This document shows positions 56,568 to 64,000 of a stretch of DNA of 64,000 bases, one piece after another (within the stretch, counting starts at the first letter, position 1; every line of letters begins with the position of its first letter). A program made the position numbers and the translations under genes. The notes below the pieces were generated by a model. It made no database searches. It worked only from the letters and a program-made list of their open reading frames with translations, and had not been told where the DNA came from. This DNA comes from Cohnella phaseoli (GTDB lineage Bacteria > Bacillota > Bacilli > Paenibacillales > Paenibacillaceae). Location: the NCBI RefSeq assembly GCF_003386235.1, contig NZ_QRDZ01000002.1, forward strand, positions 248,001 to 312,000. Direction: 5' to 3'.

Positions 56568-58424
56568 ATGTGCGGGATTACCGGTTGGATAGACTGGAAT
56601 GCGGATTTAACGAGACAGGCGAATACGATCGAGAAAATGACGGAAACGCTCGAACCGCGAGGTCCGGATGCTAGAGGCACGTGGCTTTCCCGTTATTGCG
56701 CTTTCGGGCACCGCCGCCTGAGCGTGATGGACCCCGCGGGAGGAGCACAGCCGATGATTCGTCCGGCCAAGGACTCGGACAGTCACGACTGCGTGCTTGT
56801 GTATAACGGTGAGCTGTACAATGCACCGGAGCTGCGCAGGGAATTGGAGACTCTTGGTTATCGCTTTCGCACGACGTGCGATACCGAAGTGCTGCTGCTG
56901 GCGTATGTGGAATGGGGACCGGGCTGCGTGGATCGGCTTAACGGCATTTTCGCGTTTGCGGTGTGGCATACGGCGGAACAAAAATTGTTTATGGCCAGAG
57001 ACCGTCTCGGCGTCAAGCCGCTGTTCTACCGTCGAGAGGAAGGACGGTTGTTGTTCGGCTCCGAGCCAAAGGCGATTCTGGCTCACCCGGATGTGGAGGC
57101 GACCATCGACGCAGAGGGACTGGCGGAGCTGTTCGTCATCGGTCCGGCACGCACGCCGGGACACGGGGTATGGAAGGACATGTGCGAATTGAAGCCCGGA
57201 CACTGTCTGCTTTACGACCGCAACGGAATGAAGCTGCACGCCTACTGGCAGTTGGAAAGCGCGGAGCATGAGCAGGATGTCGCGAGTACGGCCGAAGCGG
57301 TGCGCGAGCTGCTCGCGGACACGGTCGAACGGCAGCTCGTCTCCGACGTGCCGATCTGTACGCTGCTGTCCGGAGGGCTCGATTCCAGCGCGCTGACCGC
57401 ATTTGCGGTCGACTACTACGATAGAACGGGTCAGGGCCGGGTTCATACGTTTTCGGTCGATTATGTCGATAACGACAAGCATTTTCAGGCCCACGATTTT
57501 CAGCCGAACGCGGACGCCCCGTGGATCAAGCGGATGAACGACTATTTGGGGACGATTCATCATCCGAAGCAGTTCGATACGCCGGAGCTTGCGGGAGCGC
57601 TCGACGCTGCGGTGCTGGCGAAGGATTTGCCCGGCATGGCGGATATCGACGCTTCCTTGTATTTATTTTGCCGGGAGATTAAAAAGGAGGCGACGGTGGC
57701 GATTTCCGGCGAGGCCGCCGACGAAATTTTCGGCGGTTATCCGTGGTTTCATCGAGAGGATGCGCTTAAGGCGGAGACTTTTCCTTGGTCGCTTGCGACG
57801 GATTTGAGGGCCAGCCTGCTATCTCCGGAGCTCAGAGCCAAGCTCAGACCGCAAGAATACTTGGCCGACCGCTACGCACAAGCCGTCGCCGAGGTTCCGC
57901 AGCTTCCCGGAGAGAGCGAAGCGGACCGGCGGATGCGGCGCATGTCGTATTTGAACATTACCCGCTTCATGCCTACGCTGCTCGACCGCAAGGATAGAAT
58001 GAGCATGGCCGTCGGCCTCGAGGTTCGAGTGCCGTTTTGCGATCACCGGCTCGTCCAATATGTGTTCAACATCCCTTGGGAGATCAAGACGGCGGGCATG
58101 CGCGAGAAAGGCATTCTGCGCAAATCGCTTGAGGGCGTGCTGCCCGACGACGTGCTCTATCGCAAAAAAAGTCCGTATCCGAAAACGCACAATCCGCACT
58201 ATTTCGCCGCTGTAAGAGACCGACTGCTGGAAAAGCTGGACGATCCGTCGTCCCCGCTGCTCCCGTTGGTCGACGCCGCCCGCATCCGCGAGCTGGCCGC
58301 AGCGAGCGATGCCGGCTCCCATATTCCGTGGTTCGGCCAGCTCATGTCCGGCCCTCAGTTGTTCGCCTACTTGCTGCAGGTGGATTTCTGGCTGCGGCAT
58401 TATAAGGTCAAGTTGGTTTTGTAG
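56568..58424 (+). CDS. asnB: Asparagine synthase (glutamine-hydrolysing), AsnB/AsnO type
   Basis: 618 residues from ATG 56568 (MCGITGWIDW), with AAAGGAGGGGG upstream. Cys2 is the glutaminase nucleophile after Met removal; YNGELYNAPELRREL is part of the class II amidotransferase domain. The synthetase half has the PP-loop LLSGGLDSSAL near 266-275 and SGEAADEIFGGYPWFHRED. Length matches AsnO (YisO) of B. subtilis, which is sporulation linked, so that paralogue is the best guess. The upstream frame that would add 11 residues is not supported. Preceded by the tandem structured repeats. Confidence 0.95.
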   Translation: MCGITGWIDWNADLTRQANTIEKMTETLEPRGPDARGTWLSRYCAFGHRRLSVMDPAGGAQPMIRPAKDSDSHDCVLVYNGELYNAPELRRELETLGYRFRTTCDTEVLLLAYVEWGPGCVDRLNGIFAFAVWHTAEQKLFMARDRLGVKPLFYRREEGRLLFGSEPKAILAHPDVEATIDAEGLAELFVIGPARTPGHGVWKDMCELKPGHCLLYDRNGMKLHAYWQLESAEHEQDVASTAEAVRELLADTVERQLVSDVPICTLLSGGLDSSALTAFAVDYYDRTGQGRVHTFSVDYVDNDKHFQAHDFQPNADAPWIKRMNDYLGTIHHPKQFDTPELAGALDAAVLAKDLPGMADIDASLYLFCREIKKEATVAISGEAADEIFGGYPWFHREDALKAETFPWSLATDLRASLLSPELRAKLRPQEYLADRYAQAVAEVPQLPGESEADRRMRRMSYLNITRFMPTLLDRKDRMSMAVGLEVRVPFCDHRLVQYVFNIPWEIKTAGMREKGILRKSLEGVLPDDVLYRKKSPYPKTHNPHYFAAVRDRLLEKLDDPSSPLLPLVDAARIRELAAASDAGSHIPWFGQLMSGPQLFAYLLQVDFWLRHYKVKLVL

Positions 58425-58466
58425 CGAAGGAGTCGATAATAGCGCGGCCTCGCCCGCTTTGCAAAA

Positions 58467-58689
58467 AGAGGGCTGCCCCATAAGCTCTCTTAGTTGCTTT
58501 CAAAGATGATCCATACTAAAGGTTAAGGGGGATGTACCTCCTTCCGATGCGATACGCTCCCGAAATCTGAATGGGTAAACCCATCACAGAGTAATTTCGG
58601 GAGCGTATGAGGCAATCTACAGGAGGTACATACCCCTTACTTGGTGTAATGATCATCTTAAGCAACTTAGCTTATGGGACAGCCCCTCT
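58467..58689. mobile_element. Palindromic MITE-like element, copy 2
   Basis: Diverged copy of the element at 25678-25906. Left end AGAGGGCTGCCCCATAAGCT and right end AGCTTATGGGACAGCCCCTCT are inverted; GATACGCTCCCGAAAT pairs with ATTTCGGGAGCGTAT; the apical loop contains ATGGGTAAACCCAT. It lies between convergent asnB and rdgB, five bases from the rdgB stop, and could terminate both. Confidence 0.75.
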
Positions 58690-58693
58690 AGGT

Positions 58694-59341
58694 TTACTCT
58701 TTATCCGCAAGCAGCGCCAGCAGCTTCCTCAGCGCTACGCCGCGATGGCTGATCCGGTTCTTCTCCTCCGGGGTCAGCTCGGCCATACCGCGCTGCAGGG
58801 AAGGCAGCCAGAACAGCGGATCGTAGCCGAAGCCGCCGCTGCCGCGAGGACGATTCATAATCCGTCCTTCGACGTAGCCTTCCGCCGCCAGCTTGCTGTC
58901 GTCCGACGGATCGTACAGCACCAGCGAGCATGCGAACCTGGCCGAGCTCAGCGCCGCGACATCTTCGCCCGCTTCAGGCAGCGGGTCGCCCGAAGAGACC
59001 ACACGCCCGAGCTCTCGCAGAAGCTTCTCGTTGTTGGCGGCGTCGTTGGCCGGCTCGCCCGCATAACGGGCAGAGTATACGCCCGGCGCTCCGTCCAAAG
59101 CGTCGACGATCAGCCCGGAATCGTCGGCAAGCACCGGCATTCCGACCAGGGCGGCAACCGCCTTCGCCTTAATTGTCGCGTTTTCCTCAAAGGTCGTCCC
59201 CGTCTCTTCGATGTCCGGAATGCCTTCAACCTCGTTCAGATCCTGGACGATCACTCCAAGCTGACCGAAGGCTTCGCGGAACTCCTTCGTTTTCCCCCGG
59301 TTTCTCGTCGCGATCAGCAGCGTGTCTCCCTTGCGAATCAT
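58694..59341 (-). CDS. rdgB: XTP/dITP diphosphatase (RdgB/HAM1 family)
   Basis: 215 residues. [13 protein letters not shown] at the N-terminus, [18 protein letters not shown] and [13 protein letters not shown] are the HAM1 signatures. Removes non-canonical purine NTPs. ATG at 59341 overlaps the rph stop as ATGA, giving translational coupling; the gene pair is conserved in Bacilli. Confidence 0.95.
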   Translation of the reverse strand: MIRKGDTLLIATRNRGKTKEFREAFGQLGVIVQDLNEVEGIPDIEETGTTFEENATIKAKAVAALVGMPVLADDSGLIVDALDGAPGVYSARYAGEPANDAANNEKLLRELGRVVSSGDPLPEAGEDVAALSSARFACSLVLYDPSDDSKLAAEGYVEGRIMNRPRGSGGFGYDPLFWLPSLQRGMAELTPEEKNRISHRGVALRKLLALLADKE

Positions 59342-60084
59342 TGACCGCCACCGCCGATCCGCGCACCGGCCTGTCCTAACGCTTCCTTCTGCCGCGCGAT
59401 CAGCTCCTGAATTCCGGCTTCCGCCAAGCTCAGCATCCGATCCAGCTCCTGTCGCGTAAACGGCGCCTCCTCGCCCGTGCCCTGTACCTCGACAAAAGCG
59501 CCCGCTCCCGTCATGACGACATTCATATCGACCTTCGCCTTGGAGTCCTCTTCATAGTTCAAGTCAACGACCGGCTGATTCTGTATAACTCCCACGCTGA
59601 CCGAAGCCAAGTAATCCGTCAACGGATACTTCTCAAACGTAATCGTGCCCGATAACTTATGTATCGCCAGTGCAAGCGCAATAAAAGCGCCCGTAATGGA
59701 CGTCGTTCTTGTTCCTCCATCCGCTTGAAGCACGTCGCAATCGAGCGTAATCGTCCGCTCCCCGAGCGCATGCAGGTCGACGACCGAGCGCAAAGCCCGT
59801 CCGATCAAGCGCTGAATTTCCATCGTCCGCCCCGTTAGCTTACCCTTGGCGGATTCCCTATGATTGCGGGTATGCGTCGCGCGGGGGAGCATGGCGTATT
59901 CCGCAGTTACCCATCCCTTGCCTTGCCCTTTAAGAAACGGAGGCACTCTCTCCTCCACGGACGCCGTGCATAGCACCTTGGTGTTCCCGACTTCGATGAG
60001 CACGGAGCCCTCCGCATATTTATTCGGGTTCAGCGCAATTGCGAAAGACCGCAGCTCGCCTTGTTGTCTGCCATCGGATCTCAT
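59338..60084 (-). CDS. rph: Ribonuclease PH
   Basis: 248 residues. [57 protein letters not shown] and the phosphate-binding loop. 3'-5' phosphorolytic exoribonuclease for tRNA ends. Start at 60084 follows GGGAGG. Follows gerM; gerM-rph-rdgB is the B. subtilis order. Confidence 0.97.
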   Translation of the reverse strand: MRSDGRQQGELRSFAIALNPNKYAEGSVLIEVGNTKVLCTASVEERVPPFLKGQGKGWVTAEYAMLPRATHTRNHRESAKGKLTGRTMEIQRLIGRALRSVVDLHALGERTITLDCDVLQADGGTRTTSITGAFIALALAIHKLSGTITFEKYPLTDYLASVSVGVIQNQPVVDLNYEEDSKAKVDMNVVMTGAGAFVEVQGTGEEAPFTRQELDRMLSLAEAGIQELIARQKEALGQAGARIGGGGQ

Positions 60085-60115
60085 TGATTAACCTCCCAAC
60101 TACTCAATCCTTCCC

Positions 60116-60124
60116 ATTCTACCA
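60116..60124 (-). promoter_or_regulatory. Possible extended -10 promoter of rph
   Basis: Minus strand TGGTAGAAT is an extended -10; the -35 is poor. It falls between the gerM terminator and rph. Confidence 0.35.
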
Positions 60125-60165
60125 GAGGTTGAACGCAAAAGCATCCGAACCACTGCCGCCATCGC

Positions 60166-60207
60166 TGAAAAAAGCTGCGCCTCGCTCGGAATCCGAGTAG
60201 GCGCAGC
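60166..60207 (-). terminator. Terminator after gerM
   Basis: Minus strand GCTGCGCCT and AGGCGCAGC, with inner TCGGA/TCCGA, then six T. Confidence 0.9.
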
Positions 60208-60226
60208 CGGTTAATCGAATCAATGG

Positions 60227-61303
60227 TCAGCGTGCGAGCGAGTTAATGTAGAGCGGACGGGTAACCGGACGGTCATACGTGCGTTTGTCCGAATCCAGGA
60301 AAGAATCGTCCCCGTTCATGACGACGCTCACCTGGGGCAAATCCGTCGCTTCCGTTAGCGTAAGCACGAGGGCCTCCATCATGCTGGACGGCACTTCGGA
60401 CTTCGGCATTCCTGCGGCGTCCTTCAAAGAAACGTTGACGGTATCGGCCATGCGGACAAGCTTCTCGATCGAGACGTCCGGGGTCAGCACCGGCTGAAGC
60501 GCCTTCGTGTTCTGCGGACCCGCGATCAGCTGCTCAAGCGCCGCCTTCGCAGCGTCTTCCTGACGGTTGACGAGCCTCGTAACAGGGACAAAGTAGCCTT
60601 CCCCGTCCGCCGTCTGCGAGGAAAAGTACAGCGTTACGCCCATCGCATAGGTCGGCTGAACGTCCTTGCCCTTCTCCACGTTGATACCGAGTCCGCGGGT
60701 CAAGACGGCGTCTACCGGCAAGCCTGAGGAAGGCAGCGAACGGATCGGCAGGCCGCCGACAGACAGCTTTACCTTATCGATGCCGGGCAGCTCCGTCAGC
60801 GTCCAGACAAGCGCTTCGATTACCTTACGCTCCCGCGAGGCGGGAATCCCGGGTAGCGGAGCGGCGAAATCGACTGATATCGTCTGCTCGGCGGCATTTT
60901 CCGTTACTGCGTTGACCTTCGTCCCTTCCGGCAGCACGGCTACAAATCCCGGCGGCAACTGGTCCGCCAGTTGCCGGTTGGCGGTCATCCAAGCGATAGC
61001 CTTCTCCGCTCCGGAAACCGGGTTGGCCGGCTGCTGGTCCACCCTAAGCGACATGGGAGCCAAATATTCGTTGCGGTCAAGCAAATAGACGGTAATCATC
61101 TCGCCGACATCCGTGATTGCGGTTTGCTCGGCGTCCTGCATCCATACCTCTTCCAGATCGCTTGGTGGAGGATCGATGCTGGTCTGGGCGGCATTGTTTC
61201 CATCTTTTCCTCCAACCAGACTGCAGGCGGATAGCAGCGGAACAAGCAGCAGGAGCAGCGCCCATTTTCTCAGCGTGGTCTTACGATACAGCGTCTTTCT
61301 CAT
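60227..61303 (-). CDS. gerM: Germination/sporulation lipoprotein GerM
   Basis: 358 residues. Signal peptide with lipobox LLSAC (Cys27). Two GerMN domains, roughly 65-190 and 215-340, with repeats such as ITVYLLDRNEYLAP and GVTLYFSSQTADGEGYFVPV. GerM stabilises the mother-cell to forespore SpoIIIAG/SpoIIQ connection in Bacillus. Start ATG at 61303 after GGGAGG. Own terminator. Confidence 0.93.
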   Translation of the reverse strand: MRKTLYRKTTLRKWALLLLLVPLLSACSLVGGKDGNNAAQTSIDPPPSDLEEVWMQDAEQTAITDVGEMITVYLLDRNEYLAPMSLRVDQQPANPVSGAEKAIAWMTANRQLADQLPPGFVAVLPEGTKVNAVTENAAEQTISVDFAAPLPGIPASRERKVIEALVWTLTELPGIDKVKLSVGGLPIRSLPSSGLPVDAVLTRGLGINVEKGKDVQPTYAMGVTLYFSSQTADGEGYFVPVTRLVNRQEDAAKAALEQLIAGPQNTKALQPVLTPDVSIEKLVRMADTVNVSLKDAAGMPKSEVPSSMMEALVLTLTEATDLPQVSVVMNGDDSFLDSDKRTYDRPVTRPLYINSLAR

Positions 61304-61346
61304 GAACTAACCTCCCTTGAATTGGGACCGTCGAATAGACTGCCGT

Positions 61347-61374
61347 TTCACCGGAACTCTATTTGTAGTACTAT
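61347..61374 (+). promoter_or_regulatory. Promoter of the pgpA-like gene
   Basis: TTCACC, 16-base spacer, TACTAT, about 87 bases upstream of the start codon. Confidence 0.45.
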
Positions 61375-61460
61375 GTATACGAGCCCTTGGCGCAAATATG
61401 TTAGTTTGTCCCATTTGAGTTCAAACGGAGGCCGACAGGCTTCAGAAAGAGGTGTTGAGA

Positions 61461-62000
61461 ATGTCCCAACCGAACGTGTACCGCCTTAACAGCAAACAGG
61501 TCGCGCAAGCGACGGAAGAATGGCTGACGAAACGCGGCGTAACCAAGGAGCAAATCGGACAGCTCGTCATGCTGCTGCAAAAAGATTACTTCCCGGATTT
61601 GACGCTTGACGAGTGCGTCCTCAACGTCGAAGCGGTATTGTCCAAGCGCGAGGTGCAGAATGCGGTGCTAACCGGCATTCAGCTAGACATGCTCGCGGAG
61701 GAAGGCAAGCTTCTGCCGCCCCTGCAGGACATGATCGCCTACGACGAAGGACTCTACGGCTGCGATGAAATATTGGCTTTAAGCATTGTTAACGTCTATG
61801 GCAGCATCGGCCTGACCAATTTCGGATATGTCGACAAGCTGAAGCCCGGCATTTTGAAAAAGCTGAACGACAAGAGCAGCGGAGCGACCCACACTTTCCT
61901 GGACGACATCGTCGGCGCCATCGCCGCGTCCGCTTCGAGCCGTATTGCCCACCGCAAGCAGGCAGAGCGCGAGGAAGCGGCCCGCCAAAGCGGAGAATAA
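61461..62000 (+). CDS. Phosphatidylglycerophosphatase A-like protein (YutG family)
   Basis: 179 residues from ATG 61461, six bases after GAGGTG. Mostly helical: DYFPDLTLDECVLNVEAVLSK near the N-terminus, then a more hydrophobic ALSIVNVYGSIGLTNFGYVD segment and DKSSGATHTFLDDIVGAIAAS. This matches the YutG/PgpA-type proteins; the enzyme dephosphorylates phosphatidylglycerol phosphate. Ends near a solo repeat end and a terminator. Confidence 0.8.
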   Translation: MSQPNVYRLNSKQVAQATEEWLTKRGVTKEQIGQLVMLLQKDYFPDLTLDECVLNVEAVLSKREVQNAVLTGIQLDMLAEEGKLLPPLQDMIAYDEGLYGCDEILALSIVNVYGSIGLTNFGYVDKLKPGILKKLNDKSSGATHTFLDDIVGAIAASASSRIAHRKQAEREEAARQSGE

Positions 62001-62011
62001 GACCCGCCGTC

Positions 62012-62043
62012 TCGGTGATGAACCCGGACTTTTTGCACTAGCC
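62012..62043 (+). repeat. Solo right end resembling the asnB-leader repeat
   Basis: TCGGTGATGAACCCGGACTTTTTGCACTAGC (in parts) aligns with the 3' end of the asnB repeats, sharing CGGACTTTTTG, ACTA and C at matching positions. Only about 30 bases match; the body of the repeat is absent. Confidence 0.4.
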
Positions 62044-62051
62044 TAACAAGC

Positions 62052-62106
62052 AAGGCCCATCCGCCAAGTCGATTGCTGCACTTAGCGAATGGGCCTTGTT
62101 TATTTT
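62052..62106 (+). terminator. Terminator between pgpA-like and MBL genes
   Basis: AAGGCCCAT and ATGGGCCTT form the stem with a 28-base loop; GTTTATTTT follows on the plus strand. It lies past the pgpA-like stop and may also serve the convergent MBL gene. Confidence 0.7.
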
Positions 62107-62120
62107 GCGTCCGTTCAGCT

Positions 62121-63125
62121 TCACTGCCGACGCCAGCGCTCAGCCGCCTCGCCGGGTGCTCCCTCATGGACAATTCGGACGATCATCCCCTCGGCTTCCA
62201 TCCGGACAAGATGGGCGATCGTCTCCGCCAGCGCAAAGCGCAGATTGTGCGTATTGCTTCTCAGCTTGGCTCCGAACAACAGCTCGCACACTTCGAAAGC
62301 GGTAAGCTCTCCGTCTCCGATCAGCTCCGCCATCTTGTTCATCCGCCGAACGTGATGATCGAGCAGTTCGTCGATCCGCTCGCGGTAACGGGAGTAAGGA
62401 TTCCGATGGCCTGGAAACAAAATGCCCACCTCCAGCGATCGGAGCCTCCGCAGACTGTCCAGAAAAGACAGCAGCGGGTCTGGATCTCCCCCAGGCATCC
62501 AACCGATGTTAGGCGAGATGTCCGGCAACACCTGATCTCCTCCAAGCAATCGACGGCTCATCCGATCGTAGAAGAGCAGATGGCCCGGAGCATGGCCTTC
62601 TCCCCCATGCACCTCCCATTCGATGCCGCCCATCACGAACGTCTCTCCCGGCGAAACGAGCCGCACTTCGCGCGGATGCGGCGACACCTTCTCCCGAAAA
62701 CCTGCCAGATGCCCGTGCATAGCTTCGCCCAGCTCTGCGGGCAATCCATGGCGCAGCAATGCTGCGGTCAACTCGTCCGAGAACGTCTCCCCTTCTCCCC
62801 ATAGCCGGCGCACATTGCGCAGCGCAACCGGGGACATCCAGACCGGCGCGCCGGTGCGCTCCTGAAACCACCCGGCCATCCCATAATGGTCGGGATGATG
62901 ATGGGTGACGACGATGCTGGTAATGCTCGTCCACGCCAGATTGCGACTCCTCATCAACTCTTCCCAGAACGCTTCCGTCTCCTCCAGCCGCAGCCCCGGG
63001 TCGATCACCGTCCAGCCTGCTTCTCCCTCGGGCAGCAAATATGCGTTTACCCATTTTAACGAATACGGAAGCGGCACTTTAACCTGCAGCCAGCCTCCGT
63101 CCCATTCCGTAATCCGATCGTTCAT
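62121..63125 (-). CDS. Metallo-beta-lactamase-fold hydrolase
   Basis: 334 residues. Zinc motif THHHPDHYG (HxHxDH) near residue 75; GGEGHAPGHLLFYD and GILFPGHRNP supply further ligands. Such proteins cleave thioesters, lactones or phosphodiesters; the substrate is unknown. Start ATG at 63125 lies nine bases after GGGGAG; an upstream ATG overlaps the ribosome site. Divergent from the last gene. Confidence 0.9.
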   Translation of the reverse strand: MNDRITEWDGGWLQVKVPLPYSLKWVNAYLLPEGEAGWTVIDPGLRLEETEAFWEELMRSRNLAWTSITSIVVTHHHPDHYGMAGWFQERTGAPVWMSPVALRNVRRLWGEGETFSDELTAALLRHGLPAELGEAMHGHLAGFREKVSPHPREVRLVSPGETFVMGGIEWEVHGGEGHAPGHLLFYDRMSRRLLGGDQVLPDISPNIGWMPGGDPDPLLSFLDSLRRLRSLEVGILFPGHRNPYSRYRERIDELLDHHVRRMNKMAELIGDGELTAFEVCELLFGAKLRSNTHNLRFALAETIAHLVRMEAEGMIVRIVHEGAPGEAAERWRRQ

Positions 63126-63372
63126 CGTTCGCATCTCCCCACAATAATCAATCGTTTCGCAGCTCTTTCCCCGTTATGGACCGCCCTCTTCATCGCCGCA
63201 AAACGGTTGCCGAATTTCCATCCCGACCTTCATTGTTCGCCAGTCCCAATCCAACCGGGGCAATCACCGATAGATAGATGTCCTCATATGATGGAGTATT
63301 CTCGCTAGCCCCCGGGAAGGAAGCCTCTAAGCCTTCTCCGCGACATTCGCACAGGTGGAAGGAGTACGAAAC

Positions 63373-64000
63373 ATGTCCACCCCGAAAATCGACGTTCATG
63401 TCGTCAGTTCCGGCATACTGTCCGACGACGTCCTGATGCTGGGGGAGTCCCTGATCAAGCAATTGAGAATACCCTCCCAGCAGCACCTTGCTCTGCAGTT
63501 CGGTTCTTTCCGCCACTCCGTTACCGTCGTCCCGGTTCCCCGGTACGAGGGGCTGCGCATCAGCCAAACGCTCGCTCGCCGAATGGGCATCTATTCGGGC
63601 ACTCCGCTGCGTCTGCTGTATCAGCAGTCGACCCGGACGCTCGCCCTCGGCCCGTTGATCGGCGTGCTGGTCAGCCGGGATCATTCGAATCAGCCGGATA
63701 AGCCGTTCGGGGATATTACGATGTTTTGCCGCGAGCTGACGGATGCCTGCCGGAGCCAAGGCGCATACGTGTATTTTTTCACTCCGAACGCCATCGGGTC
63801 AAGTCTCTCTTCCGTGGAGGGCTGGGTATACACCAAAGGCTGGCACAGGTTAACGCTCCCGGCGCCCGATGTCGTCAACAATCGTCTCACCTCCCGCAAA
63901 CTGGAGAACAGGCCGGTTGTTCAACAGTTCATGGGGGAAATCAAGCGCCGCTTCGGCGCGCACGTGTTCAATGAGAAGTTTCTCGACAAGTCGGAAGTGT
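63373..64000 (+). CDS. YheC/YheD-type spore coat-associated protein (partial)
   Basis: The first 209 codons of a gene cut by the window end; ATG 63373 with AAGGAG upstream. N-terminal MSTPKIDVHVVSSGILSDD, then GPLIGVLVSRDHSN, VYFFTPNAIG and DVVNNRLTSRKLE, the pattern of the YheC/YheD endospore coat ATP-grasp proteins. The ATP-grasp catalytic region lies beyond the window. Divergent from the MBL gene. The 238 bases between hold a CATATGAT stretch at about 63285 that could be a mother-cell promoter, but I would not rely on it. Confidence 0.85.
   Translation, partial: MSTPKIDVHVVSSGILSDDVLMLGESLIKQLRIPSQQHLALQFGSFRHSVTVVPVPRYEGLRISQTLARRMGIYSGTPLRLLYQQSTRTLALGPLIGVLVSRDHSNQPDKPFGDITMFCRELTDACRSQGAYVYFFTPNAIGSSLSSVEGWVYTKGWHRLTLPAPDVVNNRLTSRKLENRPVVQQFMGEIKRRFGAHVFNEKFLDKSEV

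Overview
The window reads as a chromosomal segment of a moderately GC-rich, endospore-forming Firmicute of the Paenibacillaceae type (Paenibacillus/Cohnella-like). The evidence is the sporulation genes (spo0B, spoIVFA/FB, spoIIB-like, spoVID, gerM, a yjcZ-type peptide, a yheC/yheD-type gene), the Firmicute N-terminal extension on ribosomal protein L27 with its Prp protease next door, a T-box in front of valS, and gene order matching the Bacillus subtilis ysoA-tig-clpX-lonBA-engB-hemAXCDBL-spoVID-valS-folC-spoIIB-maf-radC-mreBCD-minCD-spoIVFAB-rplU-prp-rpmA-spo0B-obg-pheB block. Species is not assignable from sequence alone.

Layout from left to right. Positions 1-4370 (minus): pheB, a remnant of a STAS-domain gene, obg, a membrane-anchored spo0B, rpmA, prp, rplU with a leader and strong promoter. 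Positions 4415-7350 hold a small carbohydrate cassette: an AraC-type regulator divergent from a sugar-phosphate isomerase-like gene and a Gfo/Idh/MocA oxidoreductase. It interrupts the conserved block. Positions 7363-16780 (minus): rng, spoIVFB, spoIVFA, rodA, minD, minC, mreD, mreC, mreB, radC and a 40-codon ORF overlapping radC. Together these form a cell-shape, division-site and sporulation-proteolysis cluster. Positions 16960-25660 (minus): maf with an unusual internal insertion, a DUF4321 gene, a SPOR-domain spoIIB-like gene, murC, folC and T-box-controlled valS.

Positions 25678-36000: a palindromic MITE-like element, spoVID, hemL, a plus-strand crp/fnr regulator, then the hemB, cobA-hemD fusion, hemC, sirC-like, hemX, hemA operon for tetrapyrrole and siroheme synthesis. 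Positions 36149-42860: speD, a conserved unknown, engB, lonA and lonB. Positions 42978-52462: a SNF2/SWIM helicase, a PCYCGC lipoprotein and ispG with overlapping ends, then clpX, clpP, tig and a ysoA-like gene.

The right end, 52500-64000, is mixed: yjcZ-like peptide, zinc-ribbon peptide, tRNA-Arg(TCT), GNAT, EamA-like protein, DeoR regulator, small hypotheticals, tandem structured repeats in front of asnB, a second copy of the MITE-like element, the gerM-rph-rdgB group, pgpA, an MBL hydrolase, and the start of a YheC/YheD spore-coat gene cut by the window end.

Most of the window is core genome. The least explained sequence is the non-coding part: the tandem 128-bp structured repeats before asnB with a related solo end after pgpA, the two ~225-bp near-perfect palindromes abutting gene 3' ends, and an orphan plus-facing terminator between lonA and lonB.
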